DNA from: Haemophilus aegyptius | Lineage (GTDB): Bacteria > Pseudomonadota > Gammaproteobacteria > Enterobacterales > Pasteurellaceae | Assembly (NCBI RefSeq): GCF_900475885.1 | Contig: NZ_LS483429.1 | Location: 1,736,001-1,800,000 of the forward strand | Length of the DNA: 64,000 nucleotides | Direction: 5' to 3' | Part shown: piece after piece, positions 45,841-55,407 of the stretch | Numbering within the stretch: the first letter of the stretch is position 1 | Layout of the letters: each line of letters begins with the position of its first letter | Notes under the pieces: generated by a model | What the model saw: only the letters and a program-made list of their open reading frames with translations | Told to the model about the DNA's origin: nothing | The model's database searches: none | Translations under genes and position numbers: made by a program

Positions 45841-47397
45841 TTAATGCTCGTCAAAAGCTGATAAAAATTGATGATGCACCTTTAAATAAGCTTGATATTT
45901 ACTTTCCACCTGCGCTTGTTGTGATTCAGTTAATAAGTTATGGGATTTTAAAATATACTGATGTAATCCTGTTAAAAATAATACATTGCCATCATATAAA
46001 GCAGAATGGGTTGTTTTTCTTGATTCAAGTTGATGTATTTGATGACGTGCCACGTCTAATAAATCAAGGAAAGAATCAGGGGAAACAAAACGTGTAATAC
46101 TGCCATTCCGTTCAATTCGATACACATAATTTTGCACGGGTAAAATAGCATAGCGACGAATGAAATAACTTAATTCTATCGACCAATACACATCTTCAAA
46201 CACTTTATTTTTCGGAAAGAAAAGCTGATTTTCAATTATCAAATCTCGTTTAATAATTTTTATACTAGGAAATCCTAAATAAAGACTGTGTTTAACTAAA
46301 TGATAATAATCTTTTACAAAATCTTGCCCAAAAGAATATTGATGAAGATTATCCATATTGTTAATACGTGAATATTCGCCATTTTGCTGAGAAAACGTGC
46401 AATAGCTGGTTAATACTAAATCGAGTTGAGGCTGTTGCTCAAGCAAATTATGGCACTGGCTTAAATAATGCGCATCAGCCCAATAATCATCACTATCCAT
46501 AAACATAAGATAATTCCCTGTGGCTAATTTCATTGCACTGTTTCTTGCGGCAGCAACACCTTGATTGCGCGAATTTACAAAGGTGATATTTGAATGTGCT
46601 TGGGAATATTGAAAAGCAATGTTTGCACAATGATCGCTTGATCCGTCATTGACTAAAATGATTTCATAATGGGAATAATCCTGCATTAAAACAGAATCAA
46701 GACATTGCGCTAAATAATCTTCAGTGTTGTAAACAGGAATAATAATTGAAAAAAACGGACTAAGTTTTGGAGAAATATTTACTGCGACATCACCTAAAAA
46801 TTGTGTGATTTCCACTATTTTTTCAAGGGCATAAAACAAACTAAAATAATCTGCCTTCCAAAAAGGTTTGTGCGATTGGTATTGAGCCAAAAGTTGGCGA
46901 ATGACGGATTTTTTGATTAAGTAAAATGCACAACCATATCCATCTAATTCCGCAGGATTATGATAAATTACCGCACCTAGCTCGGGCAGTTCTGGATTTA
47001 GTGTTGCCTTAGCTACGCCATTGCGTTGTAGTTTTATAATATCGTAAGGATATTTTTCAATATATAGCTCAACAAAATGTTGAAAAAGCGAAGAAAATCT
47101 GACCGCACTTTCAGCAATTAAAGCATAACCATTTTCGTCTAATTCATTATCTTTAGCGATAATTTGCCAAAGTTGCAAATGCGAATAAGTGTGAGCAATT
47201 TCATCATTGAAAGGCGTGCGATTAAAATAGCGATAAAATTTTTCAACATCAAATAAATGATTTGCTGCTAAAGCATTAATCTCTTCTACTTGGACTCCCT
47301 TAATTGGCGTAAATTCTACGCCATTTTCTTGTTGTAAAAATTCAGCCAATTCAGCAGGCTGAGAGGGAGAATATAAGACATATTTTTTTAGATTCAT
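45841..47397 (-). CDS. Two-domain glycosyltransferase: degenerate GT25-like part fused to GT2
   Basis: A 518-residue protein. Residues about 1-215 resemble LOS GT25-type enzymes such as LsgD (KKYVLYSPSQPAELAEFLQQ, NDEIAHTYSHLQLWQIIAKDNELDENGYALIAESAVRF, GCAFYLIKKSVIRQLLAQYQ, KPFWKADYFSLFY). At the place of the usual acidic EDDA motif this protein has AESA. Residues about 218-518 are a GT2 domain (FFSIIIPVYNTEDYLAQCLDSVL, IILVNDGSSDHCANIA, NQGVAAARNSAMKLATGNYLMFMDSDDYW with the DXD). The ATG overlaps the stop of the acyltransferase gene by four bases. The N-terminal half may have lost catalysis. Confidence 0.8.
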   Translation of the reverse strand: MNLKKYVLYSPSQPAELAEFLQQENGVEFTPIKGVQVEEINALAANHLFDVEKFYRYFNRTPFNDEIAHTYSHLQLWQIIAKDNELDENGYALIAESAVRFSSLFQHFVELYIEKYPYDIIKLQRNGVAKATLNPELPELGAVIYHNPAELDGYGCAFYLIKKSVIRQLLAQYQSHKPFWKADYFSLFYALEKIVEITQFLGDVAVNISPKLSPFFSIIIPVYNTEDYLAQCLDSVLMQDYSHYEIILVNDGSSDHCANIAFQYSQAHSNITFVNSRNQGVAAARNSAMKLATGNYLMFMDSDDYWADAHYLSQCHNLLEQQPQLDLVLTSYCTFSQQNGEYSRINNMDNLHQYSFGQDFVKDYYHLVKHSLYLGFPSIKIIKRDLIIENQLFFPKNKVFEDVYWSIELSYFIRRYAILPVQNYVYRIERNGSITRFVSPDSFLDLLDVARHQIHQLESRKTTHSALYDGNVLFLTGLHQYILKSHNLLTESQQAQVESKYQAYLKVHHQFLSAFDEH

Positions 47398-48527
47398 TTC
47401 TTTCTCTTAATAAGAAAATTTTGTAATAATTTTTTCTGTAACTTTTTTATAAATAAATTAATAGCCAATAATTTAAATAAAAAACGACGTAAAATTTCAA
47501 TCATTAAACAAATAAAAAAGATACTGAGCGCACCACTAAATATTGATAAAACCATTGTAAGCGTCGGTTTATTTGCAAAATGCATAGCATAATTTACAAT
47601 AAAATTTTCACGAATAAATGGATGTTCGTGAATTAAATAAATACCCAAGGTTGCATTGGATATAAGAACAATTGTTTTACCTAAGAAAAGTCGTTTTATT
47701 TTAATTTTTGCAAAACAAAATAGTAATAGAGCTGAAGCAAGCACAATACTAGGAGAACGATAATCTACAAGGTTTGGCATAGATAATTCCGCATTATTCC
47801 AAATATTAGCGTAGTCAATTCGCATTTTGTAATACCAAGTACCCAAAATCAATAAACTAAACCATAATAATCCGGAAACAGGCACTGAAGCAGATTGTAT
47901 TCTCGATAATGTTGCACCAAATAAATACATTACAATAATCCATAATGTACTATAACCTGCATTTAAAATAAAAGGATCGCCGCCAATAAATGCAGGCAAT
48001 AATGAAATGAAAATAAAAATAAGCCCCATATGTAAATAAAGGGTCTTGTTACTGGTTTGTTGTAAATATTTATTTAATATTGGCATAAACAAGCAAAGCC
48101 CAAAATAGGCTGTAATATACCAATATTGATAAGTCATAACAGGGAAAAAAGCCCGAAACCACTGTGCTGTAGTCACATTATTTATCCAAGAATACGCCAT
48201 TGTGATACTAAGAATATAAAAAACAACTTGCACCCATAAATTCACAATTTTTTCATAACGTATTGGATTTTTCCAATTAACATATCCACTAATCATTGCA
48301 TAGCAATTAGTTGCGCCATAACAGAGAATTTCTAATCCCCAAGCCCAAGCATAATTTGATGAAAAGAAATGGGCTTGGTCAAAGGTGAGACGTCCTCCCC
48401 ATAAAATACCGCCGTGTCCTTGTGTGTGCAAAATTGTAATCATAAACATGGCAAGTATTTTTAATAAATCAATGCCATAATTTCTGGTTGGTTGATTAAT
48501 GCTTTGAGTGTACATATTTTTTTTCAT
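47394..48527 (-). CDS. Acyltransferase-3 family membrane protein (probable sugar O-acetyltransferase)
   Basis: A 377-residue integral membrane protein with about ten helices. The family signature near the N-terminus is RNYGIDLLKILAMFMITILHTQGHGG, with the catalytic-type histidine in the first loop, and GLEILCYGATNCYAMISGYV follows. The C-terminal part includes SNATLGIYLIHEHPFIRENF. Relatives acetylate sugars of LPS, capsule or enterobacterial common antigen. Placed just upstream of, and overlapping, the GT25/GT2 gene. The substrate could be LOS (lsg is adjacent) or the adhesin glycan. Confidence 0.85.
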   Translation of the reverse strand: MKKNMYTQSINQPTRNYGIDLLKILAMFMITILHTQGHGGILWGGRLTFDQAHFFSSNYAWAWGLEILCYGATNCYAMISGYVNWKNPIRYEKIVNLWVQVVFYILSITMAYSWINNVTTAQWFRAFFPVMTYQYWYITAYFGLCLFMPILNKYLQQTSNKTLYLHMGLIFIFISLLPAFIGGDPFILNAGYSTLWIIVMYLFGATLSRIQSASVPVSGLLWFSLLILGTWYYKMRIDYANIWNNAELSMPNLVDYRSPSIVLASALLLFCFAKIKIKRLFLGKTIVLISNATLGIYLIHEHPFIRENFIVNYAMHFANKPTLTMVLSIFSGALSIFFICLMIEILRRFLFKLLAINLFIKKLQKKLLQNFLIKRKK

Positions 48528-48644
48528 TATGATGTAAAAATGCAGTTAAAATAATGAAAAATTGACCGCACTTCAAGTGAAGTTTATATAGAAAATCCAA
48601 ATCAAACAAAATTTTAAATAAAATATTTAATTTCATCAGATTTC

Positions 48645-49448
48645 CTATTTACGTAAAAAAGTTTGATAAAGTTTTTTCAATAACGAGGTTGGTAATAAAC
48701 GAGAACCAAAACGCAATGCAAAAGTAAATAATCCAGATAACAAACCCTGAATTCCCAAACGGTATTTCAATTTGAACAAACGCCATTCTGCTTTAGCTTG
48801 ATTGACACCACGGCGGCGACTTACCATGCCATTTCCTACTCGAGCATAAACTAAAATATCTGGCAAATTCGCCATATATAAACCTTGTGCGACAAGTTTG
48901 ATCCACAAATAATAATCTTCTTGAAGATCTTCATATCCACCACAATTAATGACCGCACTTTTTTGATATGCCACCGTCATATGATTAAACGGACAACGTT
49001 TTTGCGTGAATTTGATAATTTCTTGAGCCGACGTTGGCACATTACGATATGCCACAATATCATTTACATTTTTACCAAATTCAGCAATTTGTCCGCCAAA
49101 AATGATGCTTTCAGGGTGCTGTTCAATAAACGCTACTTGCTTTTCAAAACGATAAGGCACGCAAATATCATCGGTATCCATACGGAAAACCCAGTCATAA
49201 GCACAATGCAATAAACCTTCGTTCAAGGCTTTGCCTAATCCTCGATTTTGTGGCAATTTGACTAATTTTAATGGCAATTTTGTTTCAAATTCTGTCACAA
49301 CAGATTCTAATTCTGGCGTTACTACGCCATCAAAAACCAAGACAATTTCATCTGCTTGACGAGTTTGAGCCACAAGACTTTCAAAACACTCCCGCAAGAA
49401 TTGAGGATTTTCCTTAATATATAAGGACATTAGGACTGAAAATTTCAT
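48645..49448 (-). CDS. lsgF: LOS glycosyltransferase LsgF (GT2)
   Basis: A 267-residue GT2 enzyme of the lipooligosaccharide lsg operon. N-terminal KFSVLMSLYIKENPQFLRECFESLVAQTRQADEIVLVFDG, then LPQNRGLGKALNEGLLHCAYDWVFRMDTDDICVPYRF with the metal-binding DTDD, and EDYYLWIKLVAQG as the acceptor-side ED motif. The C-terminus has a membrane-associating amphipathic region. Last gene of the lsgA-F operon by order. In strain Rd it follows the modE region directly, so the acyltransferase-to-adhesin block appears to be inserted beside it. Confidence 0.88.
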   Translation of the reverse strand: MKFSVLMSLYIKENPQFLRECFESLVAQTRQADEIVLVFDGVVTPELESVVTEFETKLPLKLVKLPQNRGLGKALNEGLLHCAYDWVFRMDTDDICVPYRFEKQVAFIEQHPESIIFGGQIAEFGKNVNDIVAYRNVPTSAQEIIKFTQKRCPFNHMTVAYQKSAVINCGGYEDLQEDYYLWIKLVAQGLYMANLPDILVYARVGNGMVSRRRGVNQAKAEWRLFKLKYRLGIQGLLSGLFTFALRFGSRLLPTSLLKKLYQTFLRK

Positions 49449-49449
49449 T

Positions 49450-50334
49450 TTAATTTCCCAACCGTTTTAAATTAATGGCTAATTTTGGCGAAATTAAAAT
49501 AACCAACGTAATAATGAATTGCTTAATGCTTTTTGTTTTCTTAAAAATATCAAAATAATATTTTGTCGCTTTACGCGATAAATTCATGATATGGGGATAA
49601 GCCAAAATATAGCTCGCGTTAATATCAAAATTACGAGCTTGCTCTACCGTTTTCACATAATGCTCACGAATATAATCAATGGCTTTTTGCGTATTAGTGG
49701 TATCCGTAGACACACTTGAGCGTTTAGTATGGAAAGTACAGTAAGTTAGTGGTTCATTAATTTTATAAGGGGTAAAACTTGGCTCTTGTAGCAGTTTTAA
49801 CAAGAAATCATAGTCTTCCAAAGAACGAAGTGCGGTGGATAATCCACCTATTTTTAAAAACATCTCTTTTTTAATCGCAACCATTGGCATGCCACCAATC
49901 TTATTGGCTAACAAAATACGTTCTGTCGAGATTTCTTGGGGTTCAATCGGTTGAGTCACATAAGTAAACCCTTCATTGACCATTTCACACTTAGCTGGAT
50001 GATAAATAAAATTAATGTCTGGATTTTGCTCAATCACTTGTAGTATTTTTTCACATTTTTCTGGCATAAAACGATCATCATCATCGAGAAAAAGCAACCA
50101 ATCTCCCTTTGATGCACGCGCACCAATATTACGACTTTCCGCTGCACCTTGATTGGTTTCGTTACGGATGACCTTTACCACAAATGGATAAGATTGTGTC
50201 ACTTCAACGGGGTCTTTCGAACAATCATCCACAATAATCACTTCAAAATTACTCGATGTTTGTTGAGTTAAACTTTCTAATAAAGCTGGCACTTCTGCTT
50301 TTCGATTATAAGAAGGCACAATAATGCTTAACAT
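49450..50334 (-). CDS. lsgE: LOS glycosyltransferase LsgE (GT2)
   Basis: A 294-residue GT2 enzyme. Starts LSIIVPSYNRKAEVPALLESL with VIIVDDCSKDPVEVTQ, NQGAAESRNIGARASKGDWLLFLDDDDRFMPEK (DDD metal site) and LEDYDFLLKLLQEP (catalytic ED). It abuts lsgF (one-base gap) and lies 11 bases after lsgD. Its acceptor is within the LOS outer core; the exact linkage cannot be read from the sequence. Confidence 0.88.
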   Translation of the reverse strand: MLSIIVPSYNRKAEVPALLESLTQQTSSNFEVIIVDDCSKDPVEVTQSYPFVVKVIRNETNQGAAESRNIGARASKGDWLLFLDDDDRFMPEKCEKILQVIEQNPDINFIYHPAKCEMVNEGFTYVTQPIEPQEISTERILLANKIGGMPMVAIKKEMFLKIGGLSTALRSLEDYDFLLKLLQEPSFTPYKINEPLTYCTFHTKRSSVSTDTTNTQKAIDYIREHYVKTVEQARNFDINASYILAYPHIMNLSRKATKYYFDIFKKTKSIKQFIITLVILISPKLAINLKRLGN

Positions 50335-50345
50335 AATTCCTTCCT

Positions 50346-51119
50346 TTAATTAGCCAAATTTTTCTTAATCGCAAAGATTTTTTTCAATGGATATTTCATT
50401 AATTTTTTAAATAAATTATTGGATAAGGATCCACGAACACTTTCTAAATTGCTTATCAATACAGGATTTTCAATTACCATGAGAGGGCGAACCACTTTAT
50501 TTCTTATATTAAAATTCTGTTCAAAGAGTAAAAAATCATCCGCTAACCAAAAAGGTTTATTTTGAGAAATTTGCTGGATAAATCTTCTTGCCGCTGATTT
50601 TTTTATAAGATAGCCCACTGTGCCGGCAAAATAACTTTTATAAGGGAAAGCGTAATTTACATTCCCTGTTTTTTTGCATAGAAAAGAAAAGGTTGTGGGA
50701 TAATTAATTTCTAAATCAGTATCATTGAAATTATTAATTTTTGACTGTCCAAGCAATATAATTTCAGCCTCAAGTTTTTCTGATAAAAGTGCGGTTAAAT
50801 TTTGCTGAAAATTTTGGTGGAATAAAGCGTCGTCTTCACAGACTAACGCATAGCTATCTTCAGCAATATCGTTGTCTTCAACAATTTTTTGATATACCGA
50901 AAGATGGCTTAATGTACAACCGATCTCGCCCTTAGTGACATTACGAAAATAATATGCTTTAAATTGTTCAATATTAAAAATAGCAGCTAATTCATCCCAA
51001 TTTTTTTGCATGGTATTAATGGCAGAAAAAATTTGGAAATCCTCAGTATTTTTTTGAGAAAAGAATAATTTCCGACGTTGAATATCTTTATCTAAAGAGA
51101 TCAAATATTTTTTTAACAT
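50346..51119 (-). CDS. lsgD: LOS glycosyltransferase LsgD (GT25)
   Basis: A 257-residue GT25-type enzyme. The ATG at 51119 ([20 protein letters not shown]) is preceded by AAGGA. An in-frame start at 51149 would overlap lsgC and is less likely. Motifs are [19 protein letters not shown] and [15 protein letters not shown] (the intact EDDA metal-binding motif), [19 protein letters not shown] and [14 protein letters not shown]. This is the reference against which the degenerate GT25-like half at 45841-47397 can be seen. Confidence 0.87.
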   Translation of the reverse strand: MLKKYLISLDKDIQRRKLFFSQKNTEDFQIFSAINTMQKNWDELAAIFNIEQFKAYYFRNVTKGEIGCTLSHLSVYQKIVEDNDIAEDSYALVCEDDALFHQNFQQNLTALLSEKLEAEIILLGQSKINNFNDTDLEINYPTTFSFLCKKTGNVNYAFPYKSYFAGTVGYLIKKSAARRFIQQISQNKPFWLADDFLLFEQNFNIRNKVVRPLMVIENPVLISNLESVRGSLSNNLFKKLMKYPLKKIFAIKKNLAN

Positions 51120-51130
51120 AAAATTATTCC

Positions 51131-52192
51131 TTATAAAATCGCTTTCCATTCTTCAATAATTTTCTCAATGCCATAATCTTCACTCATTAAACGAGATTTG
51201 TCTGACATTTGTAGATAAAGTTCAGGATTATTCATTAATAAATCTAAACCTTTAACCATTTCTTCAATATTATTTTTTTCACAAAGAAAACCATTTTCTT
51301 TATGTTCCACTAATTGCTTTACGCCAGGAGAACAATTAAAGGCAACAATAGGTAAGCCAAATGCCATCGCTTCAATAACGACTAAAGGCAAGCCTTCTGT
51401 TTGTGAAGGTAAACAATAAATTGAACTGCTTTCATAATAAAAAGAAACATCATTAGTACGAGGAATAAAATTAACTGAATCTTCAATATCCAATACTTTA
51501 GCAAGATTTTTTAAATTCTCTTCTTCCTCACCCGATCCCACTATTTTTAAATTCCAATCTGGATATTTTTTTGCCAAAACTTGCCAAACTTTTAATAAAT
51601 AATCAAAACCTTTATAAGAAAATAAATGCCCTACAGATAGAATAGTTTTATTTTCCCATTTTGCTAATTTGTTCTTTGGCAAAAGCGTATTTGGATTAGC
51701 AATAGTGATTATATTGTTCGTTTTAAATTTTTCTTGCCACAGCGTTTTTTCTGCTTCTGTCAATGTAACTATTTTATCGCAAGTTGTTACAGCTAAATAT
51801 TTACCGAGCGTGCGAACGAGACGATTGCCCGTAAAATTAAAAGAATAATGCTCCCATAAAATATGTTTTATATTTAAATTAACCAACGCCAAAGCAGAAA
51901 AAAGCATAATTGCACCATCAACCACAATTAAGGTATCCAGCTGTAATTCTTTAACTAATTCTCTTAATTTTTTAGTGATAGAAAAATAATCTTTTTTCAA
52001 TGAATAGGGCAATTTATTCATTGCGTAAATATTAATTTTTTCATCAACTTGGAAAAAAGGCTTGTTACCGCCAATGCTAATAAAAGAAACATCATATCCC
52101 TGTTTAGCAAGAGTATTAGCAACATTAATGGGAACACGCTCTGTCCCCCCCGCACTTTCGATATTCATTATAAAGAAACCAATTTTTTTCAT
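51131..52192 (-). CDS. lsgC: LOS glycosyltransferase LsgC (GT4)
   Basis: A 353-residue GT-B enzyme. N-terminus [34 protein letters not shown]; donor domain [77 protein letters not shown] with the EX7E motif. A run of seven G (plus-strand C 52145-52151) codes for the AGG in the N-terminal loop and could be slippage-prone. One base separates it from lsgB. Confidence 0.9.
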   Translation of the reverse strand: MKKIGFFIMNIESAGGTERVPINVANTLAKQGYDVSFISIGGNKPFFQVDEKINIYAMNKLPYSLKKDYFSITKKLRELVKELQLDTLIVVDGAIMLFSALALVNLNIKHILWEHYSFNFTGNRLVRTLGKYLAVTTCDKIVTLTEAEKTLWQEKFKTNNIITIANPNTLLPKNKLAKWENKTILSVGHLFSYKGFDYLLKVWQVLAKKYPDWNLKIVGSGEEEENLKNLAKVLDIEDSVNFIPRTNDVSFYYESSSIYCLPSQTEGLPLVVIEAMAFGLPIVAFNCSPGVKQLVEHKENGFLCEKNNIEEMVKGLDLLMNNPELYLQMSDKSRLMSEDYGIEKIIEEWKAIL

Positions 52193-52193
52193 T

Positions 52194-53108
52194 TTAAATT
52201 TCCTTATAAATCGTTAATCCAAGGTCTGGAAATGAATCGTAACAGAATTGCCATCTTGGAATACTCGTTCTAATAAAACGAATTTCTACATTAGGATGAC
52301 TTAATAAATTAAATGCAACAGAACTGAAGAACGTATAAATAATTATTTTTTTATTTGATAAATGTTTAAATACGTAATCTTCAAAAATTAATTCAGATTC
52401 AACATAATTTACCCCATCAACTCGATAATCTTCTGCTGGATGGGGGAAATAATAATCAAAAGAAATTTGTTCTTTTAATTTTTTTATTAATGAGATGTTT
52501 TCCTCTTTTGTATTTAACAATGGTTGCCCAATAAAAAATGAGACCTCACCATCTATCTCGCAATCTATTTGATTATCCCATAAAGAAATTGGTTCAATAT
52601 TAGAAACAATATTTTTGTAATTAGGATAAACCGTATAATGTTTTTTTATTTTTTTAAATAATTTATTCACACTATATTTATCGCCAATAAAAGCTTTAAT
52701 CAGTTTATATTTAAATGTGTCAGGCTCTCTCAATAAATTAGGATGTGGGAAAATATTATCTGAACCATCATCAAAGGTATAAAGCTCTTTAAATGAAACA
52801 TGACTAAGATAAGTTTGTAGCCATAATGAATTAAGATTGGCGAGAAAAACCTTATCAAAACCTTTGTGCGTAATTTTATTCTTAAGCTGGCGCATTAACT
52901 TGAGAAAATCGAAACCTTTTAGATCTTTTCCCGTATCAATATTCATCGAATCACTACAAACCTCCGCTAATTTACTCGCATACAAGGTTCTTTTTTTATC
53001 CCATACCCCACCAAACATTACGCCAAAGAATTGCTCGTTAGGATGTAATTCAATTATTTTTCTCGCAATTAATACTTGCAATGGTGTACAACAAAGAATG
53101 AGATTCAT
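52194..53108 (-). CDS. lsgB: LOS sialyltransferase LsgB (GT52)
   Basis: A 304-residue CMP-Neu5Ac:lipooligosaccharide sialyltransferase-type protein. The N-terminus [26 protein letters not shown] is the GT52 signature. [20 protein letters not shown] contains the catalytic-region Asp residues, and [18 protein letters not shown] with [14 protein letters not shown]-like sequence ([15 protein letters not shown]) holds the conserved HP motif. Sialylation of LOS helps mimic host glycans and resist complement. The ATG overlaps the lsgA stop. Confidence 0.9.
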   Translation of the reverse strand: MNLILCCTPLQVLIARKIIELHPNEQFFGVMFGGVWDKKRTLYASKLAEVCSDSMNIDTGKDLKGFDFLKLMRQLKNKITHKGFDKVFLANLNSLWLQTYLSHVSFKELYTFDDGSDNIFPHPNLLREPDTFKYKLIKAFIGDKYSVNKLFKKIKKHYTVYPNYKNIVSNIEPISLWDNQIDCEIDGEVSFFIGQPLLNTKEENISLIKKLKEQISFDYYFPHPAEDYRVDGVNYVESELIFEDYVFKHLSNKKIIIYTFFSSVAFNLLSHPNVEIRFIRTSIPRWQFCYDSFPDLGLTIYKEI

Positions 53109-54310
53109 AGGGTTTTACTCACTTTAGATGTCATAAAATAAAGAATAGGAATAATGGAAAGCGAACCAATAATTCCAGCATAAGGGATATATTTAATTTC
53201 TGTAAAAGTTAAAGCTACAAGGCTTGCCACATAAATGATTGTAGATAAAACGGAACATTGGGAAATAAGTTTATTTTTCCCATAATAGAAAAGATAATTA
53301 ACTAAAATCAAATAAGGAATACTTAATGTGGTCGAAATTAAAAATAAAATAAAATAATATTTCATTCCCACAAATTGACTACCTAAAATCCAAACTAACA
53401 CATCCTCAGGAATAATCCACATTATTAAGGCAGGAATAGGTATTAGCAAAAAGGAAAATAACGCCCATTTATGTAGCTGTTGAATAACTAATTTCTTTTG
53501 TTTTAAGGCTTCATAAAAATAGGGGATAATCGCTTTATTAAGTGCTTGAATAGCAATAGAAAAAATTAAAGCAAGTTGAGCCCCCATAGCATAAAGCCCT
53601 AAATCTGTTTCACTGAATTTGTGATAAATAAAAATACGATCTAACTGCCCTTTTAAGAAAAAACTTGCATAATGTAAAATAAGCGGCAATCCAAATCCTA
53701 AAATATAAAATAATGCGGATTGATAATGTTTAAATTGATATTTTTTAGATATTGCACTCTTTCTGTAAAGAAAATAAGAAAAAAACCAGACGACTAAATT
53801 ACTCAATAAAATTGCCAAAATTCTTTTTTCAACAAGATCATTTTGATAATACTCAAGCAATGCGACCGTAAATACAGCTCCCGTAACAGTAAGTGAAAAT
53901 TGAATAAAAGCATAAGACCAAGCCTTTTTCTGGCATTGTCTTACACTTAGCTGAACATTTAAGAAAGATTGGAAAATTGAGGAAAGTGCAGCGTAAAATA
54001 ATATTTCAGACTGAGCAATCCAACAACCCATTAAAATAATACAGCCAATTATCGTGGTATAAGCATAGCCGGTATTTACCACTAAATTTAATGAACGTTT
54101 TCCGTAAAAATAAAAATAACGGGAAATTGCGCCTTCTTGAGTTAAAGAAACCACAATTAAAAATAAACTTAAAAAAGTTTGATAATAAGAAAGTGAGCCA
54201 TACCCTTCTACGCCCAATTTACGGGATAAATAAGGCAAAAGCAAAAAAGGAACTAACTTTGACGATAATTCCCCAACAAGGTAAATAACACTGTCTTTAA
54301 AAACTTTCAT
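53105..54310 (-). CDS. lsgA: Polysaccharide/LOS flippase-like protein LsgA
   Basis: A 401-residue Wzx-type membrane protein with about 12 helices (MVF/MATE superfamily). N-terminus [45 protein letters not shown] is characteristic. I chose the ATG at 54310; a GTG at 54319 is in frame but no better supported. First gene of the lsg operon. Probably moves a lipid-linked oligosaccharide across the inner membrane. Confidence 0.87.
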   Translation of the reverse strand: MKVFKDSVIYLVGELSSKLVPFLLLPYLSRKLGVEGYGSLSYYQTFLSLFLIVVSLTQEGAISRYFYFYGKRSLNLVVNTGYAYTTIIGCIILMGCWIAQSEILFYAALSSIFQSFLNVQLSVRQCQKKAWSYAFIQFSLTVTGAVFTVALLEYYQNDLVEKRILAILLSNLVVWFFSYFLYRKSAISKKYQFKHYQSALFYILGFGLPLILHYASFFLKGQLDRIFIYHKFSETDLGLYAMGAQLALIFSIAIQALNKAIIPYFYEALKQKKLVIQQLHKWALFSFLLIPIPALIMWIIPEDVLVWILGSQFVGMKYYFILFLISTTLSIPYLILVNYLFYYGKNKLISQCSVLSTIIYVASLVALTFTEIKYIPYAGIIGSLSIIPILYFMTSKVSKTL

Positions 54311-54443
54311 AAATATCACCGCACTTTTGATGAATTCGAGCGTTCGTTTATCAAAAAATAAGGGGCTTATTTTAACAAAATCAACATAGACAAGCTATGA
54401 CTAATCATTATAATGAAACCGCTCTATATCAAGGATCTTATCT

Positions 54444-55187
54444 ATGTTAGAATTCGGAAAACTTCTTACCGCACTTATCGCACCACCTCTTAATACCTTT
54501 GTATTACTGATTATTGCAGCGATTATTTATTGTGTTCATTTCAAAAAATTAGCCAAATTTATTGCGCTTATCAGTTTCACCTGGCTTTATATCATGAGTG
54601 CGCCTTTTACTGGTTTATTGCTAACAGATAATGATGACATTCCAGCCCTTACGCTAGATGAGTATAAACAAGCTCAAGCCATCGTGATATTAGGCGGTGG
54701 ATCTTACCCAACCAAAGAGCTGTATGCAGAAACGGCTTCTGGTGCACCACAACTAGAACGTTTACGTTATGCGGCATTTTTACAAAAGGAAACGGGCTTG
54801 CCTATTTTAACCACGGGCTATTCTTTGATAGGCATTTCTGAAGGCGATTTAATGGCAAAAGAACTTAACCAATTCTTTAATGTGCCAACACAATGGATCG
54901 AAAATAAAGCCCGTAATACGGAAGAAAATGCCAGTTTCACTAAAAATATTTTAATTAAAGATCATATTCAAAAAATTATTTTAGTAACAAATCAATGGCA
55001 TATGAAACGAGCCAAATATCTTTTTGAAAAACAAGGATTTGATGTACTCCCTGCTGCAGCGGCAAACTATGGCAGCAAAGGAAATCTATCTGCAAAATCT
55101 TTTATTCCTGACTTAGGTGCATTGAATAGCAATATGGTTTTATTAAAAGAGTGGATTGGTTATTGGAAAGCCCATTATGTAGAATAA
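54444..55187 (+). CDS. DUF218 membrane protein, ElyC-like
   Basis: A 247-residue protein with two N-terminal membrane helices (about 12-32 and 36-60) and a periplasmic DUF218 domain (AQAIVILGGGSYPTKELYAETASGAPQLERLRYAAFLQKETGLPILTTGY... ARNTEENASFTK... IILVTNQWHMKRAKYLFEKQGFDVLPAAA). The layout is that of E. coli ElyC (YcbC), which affects envelope integrity and undecaprenyl-carrier recycling; SanA/YdcF lack the double helix. Divergent from lsgA. The exact role is not established. Confidence 0.8.
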   Translation: MLEFGKLLTALIAPPLNTFVLLIIAAIIYCVHFKKLAKFIALISFTWLYIMSAPFTGLLLTDNDDIPALTLDEYKQAQAIVILGGGSYPTKELYAETASGAPQLERLRYAAFLQKETGLPILTTGYSLIGISEGDLMAKELNQFFNVPTQWIENKARNTEENASFTKNILIKDHIQKIILVTNQWHMKRAKYLFEKQGFDVLPAAAANYGSKGNLSAKSFIPDLGALNSNMVLLKEWIGYWKAHYVE

Positions 55188-55247
55188 TTTGCTTATAAAA
55201 CTCGATGACTTGTTGTTTGAAAAGAAAATTGTATTTGCTCATAAAAA

Positions 55248-55293
55248 ATCTGCACCTTAGTTAGTTGTTTAGTCCAACTTTTGGGGTGCAGAT
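55248..55293. terminator. Terminator-like hairpin after the DUF218 gene
   Basis: ATCTGCACC (55248-55256) and GGTGCAGAT (55285-55293) pair around a longer, partly paired loop; T runs lie downstream. It has the same stem as the letB/moaE terminator. Confidence 0.55.
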
Positions 55294-55341
55294 CAATTCA
55301 AGGCTTTTTTATTATATTCAACATTTTATCTATAAGAAAAA

Positions 55342-55362
55342 CCGAATCCCATAGAGATTCGG
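55342..55362 (-). terminator. metE terminator
   Basis: CCGAATC and GATTCGG pair around a seven-base loop. On the minus strand GGTTTTTC follows. Confidence 0.75.
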
Positions 55363-55407
55363 CTTTAATTATGTTGTGTTTGAAAATTATTCTTTATGTA
55401 TTATGAC

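Noticed and set aside
48496-48636. A 46-codon minus-strand ORF (MKLNILFKILFDLDFLYK...) with AGGA before its ATG, between the acyltransferase gene and lsgF
   Set aside because: It overlaps the acyltransferase start out of frame, includes an uptake signal and has no recognisable family. It may be a remnant at the insertion edge, but support is too weak to list as a gene.
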